From Pseudomonas sp. QS1027 (GTDB lineage Bacteria; Pseudomonadota; Gammaproteobacteria; Pseudomonadales; Pseudomonadaceae), in the NCBI RefSeq assembly GCF_002814235.1, contig NZ_PHSU01000014.1:205282-269281 (forward strand): a DNA stretch of 64,000 nucleotides, written 5' to 3'. Of the stretch, positions 1-8,631 are shown piece by piece. A program made the translations under genes and the position numbers. The notes below the pieces were generated by a model. The model saw only the letters and a list, made by a program, of their open reading frames with translations. It had not been told where the DNA came from and did not search any database. How positions within the stretch are numbered: the stretch's first letter is position 1; each line of letters begins with the position of its first letter.

Positions 1-797
1 GGGTCGACGCTGATATCGGTGAACAGCAACTTGCCCGGCAGCGGGTAGGCACTGCCGTCATCCTGGATCAGCGTGGCCTTGGCCTGGTTTTGCCCGACCT
101 GCTGCAACTGCCCGGCACGCAGGGCGCGGCGCAGGTCATTCAACTCGCGGGTCGACTGGGTCAGGTCGGCGTGGATCGGGTTCAACTGCTGGATCAGCGC
201 CAGGGCGGTGGTTTCGTTCTGGCCGACCAGGGCGCCTTCGGTCACCAGCGCGCGGCCGATACGTCCGGAAATCGGCGCGGTGACGGTGGCGTAGCCAAGG
301 TTGAGTCGGGCCCGCTGCACGGCGGCTTTGTTCGCGGCGACATCGGCGGCACTCTGGCGCGCGGCGGCTTCGGCGTTGTCGTAGTCCTGGCGGCTGACCG
401 CATGGCTTTCCACCAGATCGCGGTAGCGCTGGTGTTGCAGGCGGGTCTGGAAGGCATTGGCCTCGGCCTTTTGCAGGCTGGCGACGGCGCTGTCGAGATC
501 GGCCTTGAACGGCGCCGGGTCGATGCGGAACAGCACATCGCCCTGTTTCACGTCGCTGCCTTCACGAAACACCTGCTGCAGCACCACACCGGCCACCCGC
601 GCACGGACTTCGGCGATACGCGGCGCGGCGATGCGCCCGCTCAGTTCGCTGTTGATCGACAGGCTCTGGCTCTTGAGGATCTCCACCCGAACCTTGGGCG
701 GGGGCGGTGTGTCCGGGGCTTTCGGGGATTTGTCACAGGCGCTCAGGGTCAGCACCAGGGCTGACAGGCAAAGCGGGGCAAACAGCTTCTTCAACAT
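1..797 (-). CDS. RND efflux periplasmic adaptor (membrane-fusion protein), 3' end outside window
   Basis: The first 265 codons of an HlyD/MexA-type periplasmic adaptor are visible; the gene runs off the left edge. Such proteins link an inner-membrane RND pump to an outer-membrane channel. The N-terminus (MLKKLFAPLCLSALVLTLSA followed by Cys) is a lipoprotein signal with a lipobox, so the protein is probably lipid-anchored. A Pro-rich linker is followed by the barrel-sandwich half-motif (residues about 45-80, with the family signature FREGSDVKQGDVLFRIDPAPF), a helical hairpin (about 85-150) and the second lipoyl half (about 155-185). It is divergent from the two-component pair at 952-2962, which may control it. 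The pump gene would lie to the left and is not seen, so substrates cannot be inferred. Confidence 0.9.
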   Translation of the reverse strand, partial: MLKKLFAPLCLSALVLTLSACDKSPKAPDTPPPPKVRVEILKSQSLSINSELSGRIAAPRIAEVRARVAGVVLQQVFREGSDVKQGDVLFRIDPAPFKADLDSAVASLQKAEANAFQTRLQHQRYRDLVESHAVSRQDYDNAEAAARQSAADVAANKAAVQRARLNLGYATVTAPISGRIGRALVTEGALVGQNETTALALIQQLNPIHADLTQSTRELNDLRRALRAGQLQQVGQNQAKATLIQDDGSAYPLPGKLLFTDISVD

Positions 798-850
798 AAC
801 AGAGTCCCAATAATGGCCCCCGCATGCTAAGGGCCGTGGTCAAGCGGTGC

Positions 851-890
851 TGTGAAGCTATGTAGGGCGTTGGTGAAAAAGTGTGAAGCT
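851..890. promoter_or_regulatory. Direct repeat TGTGAAGCT x2, candidate response-regulator site
   Basis: The 9-mer TGTGAAGCT occurs at 851-859 and again at 882-890, 31 bp apart (about three helical turns), in the 154-bp gap between the efflux adaptor and the rstA-like gene. OmpR-family regulators bind direct repeats on one helix face. The link to this regulator is inference. Confidence 0.35.
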
Positions 891-951
891 TATGCTCTCG
901 GGGACGCGCAGGCGTATATCCTTCACGGTTTTCCGCTTCGTAAATTTACCT

Positions 952-1653
952 ATGCCTAACATTCTGCTGGTCGAAGACGACAGCGCCCTCAGTGAATTGA
1001 TCGCCAGCTACCTGGAGCGCAACGGCTACCAGGTCAATGTGCTGGCCCGTGGCGACCAGGTGCGCGAGCGGGCGAAACAGACTCCGCCGGACCTGGTGAT
1101 CCTCGACCTGATGCTGCCGGGCCTCGACGGCCTGCAGGTGTGCCGCCTGCTGCGCGCCGACTCGGCGACGCTGCCGATCCTGATGCTCACCGCCCGCGAC
1201 GACAGCCACGACCAGGTACTGGGCCTGGAGATGGGCGCCGACGACTATGTGACCAAACCCTGCGAACCCCGGGTGTTGCTGGCCCGGGTGCGGACCCTGT
1301 TGCGCCGTAGCAGCCTGGCCGATCCGCAGGTGGCCAGCGACCGGATCCTGATGGGCAACCTGTGCATCGACCTCTCGGAACGCACCGTGACCTGGCGCGA
1401 ACAGCCGGTGGAGCTGTCCAGCGGCGAATACAACCTGCTGGTGGTGCTGGCCCGGCATGCCGGCGAGGTGCTCAGTCGCGACCAGATCCTCCAGCGCCTG
1501 CGCGGCATCGAGTTCAACGGCACCGACCGCTCGGTGGATGTGGCGATTTCCAAGCTGCGCCGCAAGTTCGACGACAATGCCGGCGAGGCGCGCAAGATCA
1601 AGACCGTCTGGGGCAAGGGTTACCTGTTCAGTCGCTCCGAATGGGAATACTGA
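952..1653 (+). CDS. rstA: OmpR-family response regulator, RstA-like
   Basis: 233-aa response regulator. The receiver domain (1-115) has the acidic pair D9/D10, phospho-acceptor D52 (in LDLMLPG) and K102. The C-terminal winged helix (about 130-230) ends DRSVDVAISKLRRKF...KTVWGKGYLF, very close to the E. coli RstA C-terminus as I recall it, including the unusual GxDRSVDVAISxLRxK stretch. I chose ATG 952 because the receiver fold begins there; in-frame GTG 883 would add 23 residues unlike a receiver and overlap the repeat at 851-890. No strong ribosome site is visible. The kinase gene starts 4 bp after the stop, so the two are co-transcribed. Targets are unknown; the divergent efflux gene is a plausible one. 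Confidence 0.85.
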   Translation: MPNILLVEDDSALSELIASYLERNGYQVNVLARGDQVRERAKQTPPDLVILDLMLPGLDGLQVCRLLRADSATLPILMLTARDDSHDQVLGLEMGADDYVTKPCEPRVLLARVRTLLRRSSLADPQVASDRILMGNLCIDLSERTVTWREQPVELSSGEYNLLVVLARHAGEVLSRDQILQRLRGIEFNGTDRSVDVAISKLRRKFDDNAGEARKIKTVWGKGYLFSRSEWEY

Positions 1654-1657
1654 AACC

Positions 1658-2962
1658 ATGCTGAAGATCCTGGTGCGGCTGTACCTGGTCACCATCGTCA
1701 CCTTCAGCGCGGCGATCTATCTGGTGCCTGAGCTGGTGATCGGGGTCTTCCACGAGCGTTTCATGCGCTACAACATGGACCAGTCGCGGGGCTTGCAGAG
1801 CCTGCTGATCGAACAGTTCCGCCAGGTACCGAAAGAGCAATGGCCGGCAATGGCCACGCGCCTGGACCAACGCTTCGGACCCTTGCAGGTCCGCTTGACC
1901 CGTGTCGATGACCCGAGCTTCAGCGCGCCGGAGCAACAACGCCTGCGCGGCGGCGAGGATGTGCTGCGCCTTGGCGAGTGGGGCACGCGGACCCTGGCGG
2001 TGTCGCCGCTGGATGAGCAATGGGCGGTGGCCCTGCAAGTCCCGCCCGATCCGCTGGACGTCAACCTGTTGTACTGGAGCATGAACGTACTGATCGGGGC
2101 GGCGTTGCTGGCCTGCCTGTTGTTCTGGCTGCGCCCGCACTGGCGTGATCTGGAACGCCTCAAGCAGACCGCCCGGCGCCTCGGCCAGGGGCAGCTCAGC
2201 GAACGCACGAATATCTCGCCACGCTCCAATATCGGCGAACTGGCGGCGGTGTTCGACACCATGGCCGGCGATGTCGAAGACTTGCTCAACCAGCAGCGAG
2301 ACCTGCTCAACGCGGTGTCCCACGAACTGCGTACACCCTTGACCCGCCTGGACTTCGGCCTGGCCCTGGCCTTGTCCGAGGATCTGCCGCCGGCATCCCG
2401 CGACCGTCTGCAAGGGCTGGTGGCGCATATCCGCGAGCTGGACGAGCTGGTGCTGGAGTTGTTGTCCTATAGCCGTTTGCAGAACCCGGCCCGGTTGCCG
2501 GAACGGGTCATGGTCTCGCTGGACGAGTTCGTCGACAGCATCCTCGGCAGTTTCGATGAGGAACTGGAAGCTCCGGACACCGTGCTGGACGTATTGATGC
2601 ACGGTTCGCTGGACCGCTTTGTGCTGGATCCGCGCCTGACCGCGCGGGCGGTGCAGAACCTCTTGCGCAACGCCATGCGTTATTGCGAGCGACGGATCCA
2701 GATTGGCGTCAGGGTCAATCCGGAAGGTTGCGAGCTGTGGGTCGATGACGACGGCATCGGCATTCCCGAGCTGGATCGGGAGCGGATTTTCGAGCCGTTC
2801 TACCGCCTGGACCGCAGTCGCGATCGTGCCACCGGTGGTTTTGGCCTGGGCCTGGCTATCAGCCGGCGGGCGCTGGAAGCCCAGGGCGGCACATTGACCG
2901 CCGAGCAATCGCCTCTGGGCGGGGCGCGCTTCCGTTTGTGGCTACCCACCGTGGCCTGTTAG
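1658..2962 (+). CDS. rstB: Sensor histidine kinase, RstB-like
   Basis: 434-aa inner-membrane sensor kinase. TM1 lies at about residues 7-28, a short periplasmic sensor follows (30-135), and TM2 is at about 138-158 (LLYWSMNVLIGAALLACLLF). HAMP is next (about 160-215), then the dimerisation helix with the phospho-acceptor His in AVSHELRTPLTRL, and a catalytic ATPase domain with an N box (NLLRNAMRY), a G1 box (DDDGIGI) and a G2 box (GFGLGLAI). The organisation and the small periplasmic domain fit RstB. The start at 1658 is 4 bp after the regulator stop, consistent with translational coupling. The signal sensed cannot be read from the sequence. Confidence 0.88.
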   Translation: MLKILVRLYLVTIVTFSAAIYLVPELVIGVFHERFMRYNMDQSRGLQSLLIEQFRQVPKEQWPAMATRLDQRFGPLQVRLTRVDDPSFSAPEQQRLRGGEDVLRLGEWGTRTLAVSPLDEQWAVALQVPPDPLDVNLLYWSMNVLIGAALLACLLFWLRPHWRDLERLKQTARRLGQGQLSERTNISPRSNIGELAAVFDTMAGDVEDLLNQQRDLLNAVSHELRTPLTRLDFGLALALSEDLPPASRDRLQGLVAHIRELDELVLELLSYSRLQNPARLPERVMVSLDEFVDSILGSFDEELEAPDTVLDVLMHGSLDRFVLDPRLTARAVQNLLRNAMRYCERRIQIGVRVNPEGCELWVDDDGIGIPELDRERIFEPFYRLDRSRDRATGGFGLGLAISRRALEAQGGTLTAEQSPLGGARFRLWLPTVAC

Positions 2963-2983
2963 AGACGCTTCGGTGCTGCTGGA

Positions 2984-3865
2984 TTACTTGCGCCGCTGCT
3001 TGAGCAAGCGCTTTACCCCTTCCAGCACCAATACCACCACCGCCAGCCAGATCGGCAGGTAGGTCAGCCATTCTCCCGGTCCTATGCTTTCCCCCAGCAA
3101 CAGGGCGACGATCACCAGCAGCACGGGTTCCACATACCCCAGCAGCCCGAACAGTCCGAAGGCCAGCATCCGGCTCGCCAACAAGTAGCAGATCAGTGCG
3201 GCGGTACTGATCACCCCCAGCAGGGGAATCAGGGCATACAGCGCCGGCCGTTGGCTGACCACGGCAAAGCCCTGTTCGCCGTGTTGCACGAACCACCACG
3301 CCACCGGCAGCAGCAACATCATCTCAAGCCAGAGTCCGCCCAGGTTGTGGGTGGCGTTGCGCCGACGCAACACGAAGTAGATCGGATAGCCGATGGCTAC
3401 CAGTAGGGTGGTCCAGGAAAAGCTGCCGACCCGGTACAACTCGTTGAGCACGCCACAGAGGGCGAGCAGGGCGGCCACGGTTTGCAGCCGCGACAAGCGT
3501 TCGCCGTAGACGATGCGTCCGGTGAGCACCATGGTCAGCGGCAAGAGGAAGTAGCCCAGGGATACATCCAGGCTATGCCCGTTGAGCGGTGCCCAGAGGA
3601 ACACCCACAGCTGTAAACCGAGCAGTGCCGAAGACAACAGCAATTTGAGCAGCAACAGTGGCTGCTGCCGCACTCGGACGAGGATCGCGGGGACCAGCTT
3701 CCAGTCTCCGGACACCAGCATGAACACCGTCATGCAAGGCGCGGTCAGGAGCATTCGCCAACCGAAGATATCCTCGCCGTTGAGGGGCGCGAGCAGAGAC
3801 GTATAGAAATACATGATGGCGAACAGGCAGGACGCCAACACCGATAAAACAATACCTCTGGACAC
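2984..3865 (-). CDS. rarD: RarD-type EamA/DMT permease
   Basis: 293-aa inner-membrane protein with about ten hydrophobic helices, the two-fold EamA/DMT arrangement, and the RarD-family length. In enterobacteria rarD was named for chloramphenicol sensitivity; the real substrate of the family is not settled. I chose GTG 3865 because GAGG lies 6 bases upstream, overlapping the stop codon of the upstream methyltransferase gene; a longer reading from 3913 would intrude 41 nt into that gene. The 7-nt gap argues for co-transcription with the methyltransferase. Its 3' end converges on rstB with no clear terminator between them. Confidence 0.85.
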   Translation of the reverse strand: MSRGIVLSVLASCLFAIMYFYTSLLAPLNGEDIFGWRMLLTAPCMTVFMLVSGDWKLVPAILVRVRQQPLLLLKLLLSSALLGLQLWVFLWAPLNGHSLDVSLGYFLLPLTMVLTGRIVYGERLSRLQTVAALLALCGVLNELYRVGSFSWTTLLVAIGYPIYFVLRRRNATHNLGGLWLEMMLLLPVAWWFVQHGEQGFAVVSQRPALYALIPLLGVISTAALICYLLASRMLAFGLFGLLGYVEPVLLVIVALLLGESIGPGEWLTYLPIWLAVVVLVLEGVKRLLKQRRK

Positions 3866-3872
3866 AACAGCC

Positions 3873-4847
3873 TCACGCAACGGTGGATTCGGTTTTTTCC
3901 GGCAGGATAGCACTCTGCTTGAACAACAAGGCCTTCAACCCGCTTTCGGTGTCGATATCGGGGAACTCCGGCGGATTGTCCAGGCGGCGTTCGAACAGCA
4001 TGCCCGGCGCTTCGCGGGTCACGCCGTCGATCAGGAAGTCCGAACCCACGGCCGGATCGTTCATGCAGGCGAGGACCAGGCCGTCGGCGCTGAGCAGTTC
4101 CGGCAGACGGCGCAAGACCCGCTGGTAATCCTTGCTCAGCAGGAAACTGCCTTTCTGGAAGGACGGCGGGTCGATGATCACCAGGTCGAAAGGCCCGCTG
4201 CCGATGACCTTGCCCCAGGACTTGAACAGGTCGTGGCCGAGAAAGCCGACCTTGCCCAGGTCGTGGCCGTTCAGGCGATGATTGTCGCGCCCACGGCTCA
4301 GGGCCGCGCGGGACATATCCAGGTTGAGCACATGGGCGGCCCCGCCGGCGAGCGCCGCCACGGAAAAACCGCAGGTATAGGCGAACAGGTTCAGTACGCG
4401 CTTGCCTTGGGCGTTGGCCCGCACCCAGTCGCGGCCGTAGCGCATGTCGAGAAACAGGCCGTTGTTCTGTTTCTTGCCCAGGTCGACCTGATAGCGTAGG
4501 CCGCCTTCGGTGATCACCCACTCATCGATGGCCTGGCCCACCAGCCATTCGGCGGGGCTCAGGGGCAGGTAACGATGGTGCAGCAATAAAGTGTGCGCGC
4601 CGCTGGTCTGCCAGGCGGGTGCCTGGCAGATCTCCATCAGCAGGTCCTTGAGGGCTTGCAACTGTTCAGGCTCCGGCTCCTTGAACAGCGACACCAGCAC
4701 CACGCCCTGCAGCCAGTCGACGGTCAGTTGCTCCAGACCCGGCCAGCAGCGGCCGCGGCCATGGAACAGCCGCCGGGTTTCCGCAGGGGCGGCCGCCAGG
4801 GCCGTGAGCAGGTGAGTGTGGAGGAGGGACAGGGCGTCGGGGTTCAT
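3873..4847 (-). CDS. Class I SAM-dependent methyltransferase, RlmI/RlmK-like
   Basis: 324-aa protein. Residues about 135-300 form a Rossmann methyltransferase domain: motif I in VLNLFAYTCGFSVAALAGG, an acidic loop (LNLDMSRAAL), and the NPPY-like motif IIDPPSFQKGSF typical of the 23S rRNA m5C/m7G methyltransferase family (RlmI, and the RlmK part of RlmKL). GLFLDMRYGRDWV is also diagnostic of that group. There is no N-terminal PUA domain like that of RlmI, so the exact rRNA position should not be assumed. Likely a cytoplasmic RNA base methyltransferase. It is followed 7 nt later by rarD. Confidence 0.85.
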   Translation of the reverse strand: MNPDALSLLHTHLLTALAAAPAETRRLFHGRGRCWPGLEQLTVDWLQGVVLVSLFKEPEPEQLQALKDLLMEICQAPAWQTSGAHTLLLHHRYLPLSPAEWLVGQAIDEWVITEGGLRYQVDLGKKQNNGLFLDMRYGRDWVRANAQGKRVLNLFAYTCGFSVAALAGGAAHVLNLDMSRAALSRGRDNHRLNGHDLGKVGFLGHDLFKSWGKVIGSGPFDLVIIDPPSFQKGSFLLSKDYQRVLRRLPELLSADGLVLACMNDPAVGSDFLIDGVTREAPGMLFERRLDNPPEFPDIDTESGLKALLFKQSAILPEKTESTVA

Positions 4848-4894
4848 CAGGCAGTGCCGGCAAGGAAAAGGGCCGGCATTCTAACCCTATCCGT

Positions 4895-5296
4895 TTACTT
4901 CGCTGTGGGTTGTACCGCCACGCATTTGATTTCCACCAGCAGCCCCGGGTGGGCCAACTCCGTCACGCCGACGCAGGTCCAGGCGCACAGGCCCTTGGGG
5001 AACACCCGGTTCTTGGCCTCGCGGAACACCGCCATGTGCTGGGACATGTGCACGTGATAGGTGGTCATCTCGACCACATCTTCGAAGCTACAACCGCCGG
5101 CCGCTAGCACCAGGCGCAGGTTTTCCCAGGCTGCCGCGAACTGTTGCGCGGGGTCCTCGATGACTTCCAGTTGCGCTGTGCGGCCCACCTGGCCGGCGCA
5201 GTAAAGCGTGGCGCCGACCTTCACCGCGGGCGCATAACCCGCCCGTTCGGCCAGCAGGGCCATGGACGCTGGAAGGATGATTTCACGGTCTTGCAT
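4895..5296 (-). CDS. RidA-family protein lacking the catalytic arginine
   Basis: 133-aa Rid (YjgF/YER057c/UK114) fold protein. Canonical RidA hydrolyses enamine/imine intermediates such as 2-aminoacrylate, using Arg105 in a PARxC motif. Here the equivalent stretch reads LCAWTCVG, so Trp106 replaces the arginine, while the following Glu of VEIKCVA is kept. This places it among the non-Arg Rid subfamilies, whose activity is not established. I start at ATG 5296, preceded by GGAG at good spacing, rather than the in-frame ATG at 5380, because the fold begins here. It is divergent from the MFS gene at 5566. Confidence 0.85.
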   Translation of the reverse strand: MQDREIILPASMALLAERAGYAPAVKVGATLYCAGQVGRTAQLEVIEDPAQQFAAAWENLRLVLAAGGCSFEDVVEMTTYHVHMSQHMAVFREAKNRVFPKGLCAWTCVGVTELAHPGLLVEIKCVAVQPTAK

Positions 5297-5565
5297 GTTG
5301 TGCTCCGCAGCCAAGAGAAGATCGGCCGAGAGTAGCAGCCTCGCTGGGCCGCCGTGCGCCACAGCGACCTTGTGTCGCATCAGCCGATGCCCCGCAGAAC
5401 CCTTCCACCTGCCATCGCCATCCGCGATGGCAGGCTCGTCAATGCCTGATATACGCCTCGATTTGCCCCTACTAACATCGGTTTCACATGAACAGTCGTT
5501 CGGCGATCAGCACCGTTGGCGGACGATTTTCTAAAAACAATAAGTTGAGTTCCTGAGGTTCCTCC
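5297..5565. promoter_or_regulatory. Divergent intergenic region with a perfect 10-bp dyad
   Basis: The 269 bp hold the start regions of the RidA-like gene (leftward) and the MFS/maleate-isomerase operon (rightward). At 5408-5434 there is a perfect inverted repeat, CCTGCCATCG and CGATGGCAGG, around 7 nt. No U-run follows, so an operator or leader hairpin is more likely than a terminator. A shorter AT-rich stretch lies just before 5566. Confidence 0.45.
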
Positions 5566-6885
5566 ATGAAAAACCTGACTTCCACGGTCACGGCCGATGC
5601 TGTTCCGGCAGACGCTAGCGGTGAGCTCAGCAGTTCCCAGCGGTATGCCACCCTGGGCGGCTCCTGGGCCGCCTGGTTGTTTGATGCGCTGGACGCAACC
5701 GTTTTCGGCTTCGTGCTGCTGGCGATTGCCAAGACCTTTTCCGTCGGCCTGAACGATGTGGTGTCCACGGTTGCCTGGTTTTTGCTGGCGACCGGGATCG
5801 GCGGTTTTTTCCTCGGCAATATTTCCGACAAGATCGGCCGCAAGAAAACCATGATGCTGTCGGTGTTCGTCTATGGCAGCGGCACCTTGCTCTGCGGTTT
5901 TGCCGAGAGTCTCTGGCAACTCAATCTGTTTCGCTTCTGCGTCGGCATCGCCGTCGGCGGCCTGTGGTCCGCGGCCGCGGCCCTGGTCTCGGAAATCTGG
6001 CCGCCGGCCGGGCGCGCCAAGGCCTTTGCGGTGATGCAGACCGGCTGGTCGGGTGGCGGCCTGCTGGCGGCGATTTTTGCCTGGAGCTTTCTCGATGCCA
6101 GCAACCCCGAGTCCTGGCGCAAACTGTTTATCTACGCCTCGATCCCGGCCTATTTCACCCTGGTGTTCATCTGGTTGTTCGTCAAGGAATCGCCGGTCTG
6201 GCTGGCCAACCGCGAGTTCATGCGGCGTAACGCCGACAAGGGCCGGTTGATGGAGATCTTCCGGGCGCAGTACCTGAAAGTGACTCTGCTGGGCTTGAGC
6301 ATTTCGGTGCTGGGCATGTACGGCTACTGGATCATCACCACCTTCATGCCGGCTTATCTGCAGAACATCCTCAACGTGCGCATCGATCAGGCGCCGGTGT
6401 TCGTGATCTGGATCGGTATCGGCGCGACCCTCGGTTACCTGGCCTACGGCTATCTGGCGGAAAGCATCGGTCGCCGCCTTTCATTCGCGGTCTTCTTTGC
6501 CGGCATGGCGATCATGGTGCCGGTGTTCGCCTACTCGGCGACCTTGATGCCATTGACCGACGGCAAGCTGCTGTTCACCACTGGGAACGTGATCACCCTG
6601 GGTTCGCTGGCGGCGCTGCTGGGCTTTTTCACCGGTTATTTCAGTGGCTTCGGCGCCTGGTACTCGGAGCTGTTCCCGACCAGCATCCGCTCCACCGCCT
6701 CGGGCTTCTGCTTCAACTTCGGGCGGGTTGGCGCCATTGCCGGGATCAAGCTGGTGCCGGTGCTGATTCCGCTGATCGGCTTCACCGCGACCATTTCTCT
6801 CGCCTCTGTTTCCTACGCCATCGCCGCGGTCATGGTGTTCACGCTGCAGGAAACCAAAGGCGTTCAACTCACCAGCGGCAACTGA
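5566..6885 (+). CDS. MFS transporter, probable maleate/dicarboxylate carrier
   Basis: 439-aa major facilitator with 12 predicted helices. The loop 2-3 signature (GNISDKIGRKKTMMLSVF) and the helix-4 RFCVGIAVGG motif of the sialate/aromatic-acid-type sugar-porter-like MFS proteins are present. The first 30 residues form a hydrophilic cytoplasmic tail. The start ATG has AGG about 9 bases upstream. The maleate isomerase gene begins 26 bp after the stop, and a LysR gene follows on the same strand, so uptake of maleate or a related cis-dicarboxylate is the natural inference. The substrate itself is not shown by any residue I can point to. Confidence 0.82.
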   Translation: MKNLTSTVTADAVPADASGELSSSQRYATLGGSWAAWLFDALDATVFGFVLLAIAKTFSVGLNDVVSTVAWFLLATGIGGFFLGNISDKIGRKKTMMLSVFVYGSGTLLCGFAESLWQLNLFRFCVGIAVGGLWSAAAALVSEIWPPAGRAKAFAVMQTGWSGGGLLAAIFAWSFLDASNPESWRKLFIYASIPAYFTLVFIWLFVKESPVWLANREFMRRNADKGRLMEIFRAQYLKVTLLGLSISVLGMYGYWIITTFMPAYLQNILNVRIDQAPVFVIWIGIGATLGYLAYGYLAESIGRRLSFAVFFAGMAIMVPVFAYSATLMPLTDGKLLFTTGNVITLGSLAALLGFFTGYFSGFGAWYSELFPTSIRSTASGFCFNFGRVGAIAGIKLVPVLIPLIGFTATISLASVSYAIAAVMVFTLQETKGVQLTSGN

Positions 6886-6911
6886 TCCGCACCCTTGAAG
6901 AGCATCGACCC

Positions 6912-7664
6912 ATGAAAAACTTCCGAATCGGCCAGATCGTGCCCAGCTCCAATACCACCATGGAGACCGAGATCCCGGCGATGTTGACCTCGCGTTACTC
7001 GCTGTTTCCCGAGGAGCACTTCACGTTCCACTCCTCGCGGATGCGCATGATGCACGTCAGCCCCGAGGAGCTGAAAAAGATGGATATCGACAGTGATCGC
7101 TGCGCACTGGAGCTCAGCGATGCGCGGGTCGATGTCATGGCCTATGCCTGCCTGGTGGCGATCATGTGCCAGGGCGCCGGTTATCACAAAGTCTCCCAGG
7201 CACGGCTGGGCAAGACCGTTGCCGGCAACCAGTCGAACGCCCCGGTGCTCAGTTCCGCCGGCGCGTTGATCGACAGCCTGAACCTGCTCGAATACAAGAA
7301 AATCTCGATTATCACGCCATATATGAAGCCCCTGACCCAGCAGGTCATCGACTATATCGAGGCGGCCGGGATCGAAGTGGTCGACTCCATCAGCCTGGAA
7401 GTCTCGGATAACCTGGCGGTCGGTCGCCTCGACCCGATGAACCTGGTGGCCCACGCCGACAAGCTGAATATCGGCCAGGCCGACGGCGTGGTGCTCTCGT
7501 GCTGTGTGCAGATGCCCTCGCTGCCGGCCATCCAGATCGTCCAGGATCGCCTCGACAAGCCAGTGCTGTCGGCGTCGGTGGCGACGGTCTACCAGATGCT
7601 GAAAAGCCTCGGCCTCAAGGCCCAGGTGCCGAATGCCGGCCATCTGTTGTCCGGAGCGTTCTGA
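6912..7664 (+). CDS. maiA: Maleate isomerase (maleate cis-trans isomerase)
   Basis: 250-aa Asp/Glu racemase-superfamily enzyme that converts maleate to fumarate in the cytoplasm without cofactor. It matches nicotinate-pathway NicE/MaiA through QIVPSSNTTMETEIPAM at the N-terminus, FHSSRMRM, and two cysteine sites: C80 in AYACLVAIM, and C198 in LSCCVQMPS, preceded by an extra C197. The length matches the family. No other nicotinate or gentisate gene is nearby, so it probably serves growth on external maleate, delivering fumarate straight to the TCA cycle. It is co-transcribed with the upstream MFS gene (26-bp gap). Confidence 0.92.
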   Translation: MKNFRIGQIVPSSNTTMETEIPAMLTSRYSLFPEEHFTFHSSRMRMMHVSPEELKKMDIDSDRCALELSDARVDVMAYACLVAIMCQGAGYHKVSQARLGKTVAGNQSNAPVLSSAGALIDSLNLLEYKKISIITPYMKPLTQQVIDYIEAAGIEVVDSISLEVSDNLAVGRLDPMNLVAHADKLNIGQADGVVLSCCVQMPSLPAIQIVQDRLDKPVLSASVATVYQMLKSLGLKAQVPNAGHLLSGAF

Positions 7665-7723
7665 GTCGGGAGCGGGCGGGGTATTATGTCCGCCACTCAG
7701 GCCCGCATGCCCCGGTACCGCCC

Positions 7724-8608
7724 ATGAAGCTCGACCCCGTCTCCTTGCGACTCTTTGTCAGTGTCATCGAAGAGGGCACCATTGCTGCCGCCGCCAAGCG
7801 CGAACATATCGCCGCGGCGGCGGTGAGCAAGCGCCTCAGTGAACTGGAAGAGTTGCTGGAGTCGAAGCTGCTCAACCGCACCAACAAGGGCATCACCCCC
7901 ACCGACGCCGGGCTGTCGCTGCTGTTCATGGCCCGCAGCGCGCTGAACAATCTCAATGAAATCGTCGTGCAGATGCGCGATTACTCCCATGGTCGGCGTG
8001 GTTCGGTGCACGTCCTTGCCAATATCTCGGCCATCACCCAGTTCATGCCGGGGCTGGTCAAGTCGTTCATGACCGCCTACCCGCTGATCAACATCAGCCT
8101 GGAAGAACAGCAGAGCCTGGCGATTACCAAGGCGGTGGCGGAAAACCGTGCCGAGATCGGCATTTTCACCCGTCTGCCCCACGGCGCGGATATCGAGGTG
8201 TTTCCGTTTCGCAGCGATCGGTTGGTGTTGCTGGTGCCCGACGATCACCCGTTGGCGGTACGGGAATCGGTCAGCTTCGGTGAGACCCTGGATTACGAAT
8301 GCGTCGCCTTGCGCAGTGGCACTCACCTGAATTTCCAGTTGATCAAGGCGGCCAACGACCTGGGCCGTTCGCTGAAAATCCGCATGGAAGTGTCCAGCTA
8401 CGATGCGCTGTGCCTGATGGTGCAGGCCGGGGTGGGCATCGGCATCATGCCCCAGGGTAGCGTGGGGATTTACAACCTGAGCAGGACTCGGATGGTCGGG
8501 CTCGATGAAACCTGGGCCTGCCGTGAACTCAGTGTCTGTGTGAGGTCGCGCGAGGCGTTGTCGGTCGCGGCGGGACTGTTTCTCGAGCACCTGATCGCGG
8601 AACGCTGA
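7724..8608 (+). CDS. LysR-family regulator of the maleate genes
   Basis: 294-aa LysR-type protein. The N-terminal winged helix covers residues 1-60 (FVSVIEEGTIAAAAKREHIAAAAVSKRLSELE gives the HTH), followed by a linker helix and a periplasmic-binding-protein-like effector domain (about 90-290). ATG 7724 is placed so the HTH starts 5-6 residues in, as in all LysR proteins. It follows the isomerase by 59 bp on the same strand, so it may be the last gene of the operon; LysR genes are more often divergent. The natural inducer guess is maleate or fumarate. Confidence 0.88.
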   Translation: MKLDPVSLRLFVSVIEEGTIAAAAKREHIAAAAVSKRLSELEELLESKLLNRTNKGITPTDAGLSLLFMARSALNNLNEIVVQMRDYSHGRRGSVHVLANISAITQFMPGLVKSFMTAYPLINISLEEQQSLAITKAVAENRAEIGIFTRLPHGADIEVFPFRSDRLVLLVPDDHPLAVRESVSFGETLDYECVALRSGTHLNFQLIKAANDLGRSLKIRMEVSSYDALCLMVQAGVGIGIMPQGSVGIYNLSRTRMVGLDETWACRELSVCVRSREALSVAAGLFLEHLIAER

Positions 8609-8631
8609 CCGTCAGCGCCCCGCGTAGGGGC

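Noticed and set aside
1628..2908. 426-codon open frame antisense to the sensor kinase gene
   Set aside because: Composition typical of antisense shadows; kinase boxes on the plus strand are complete.
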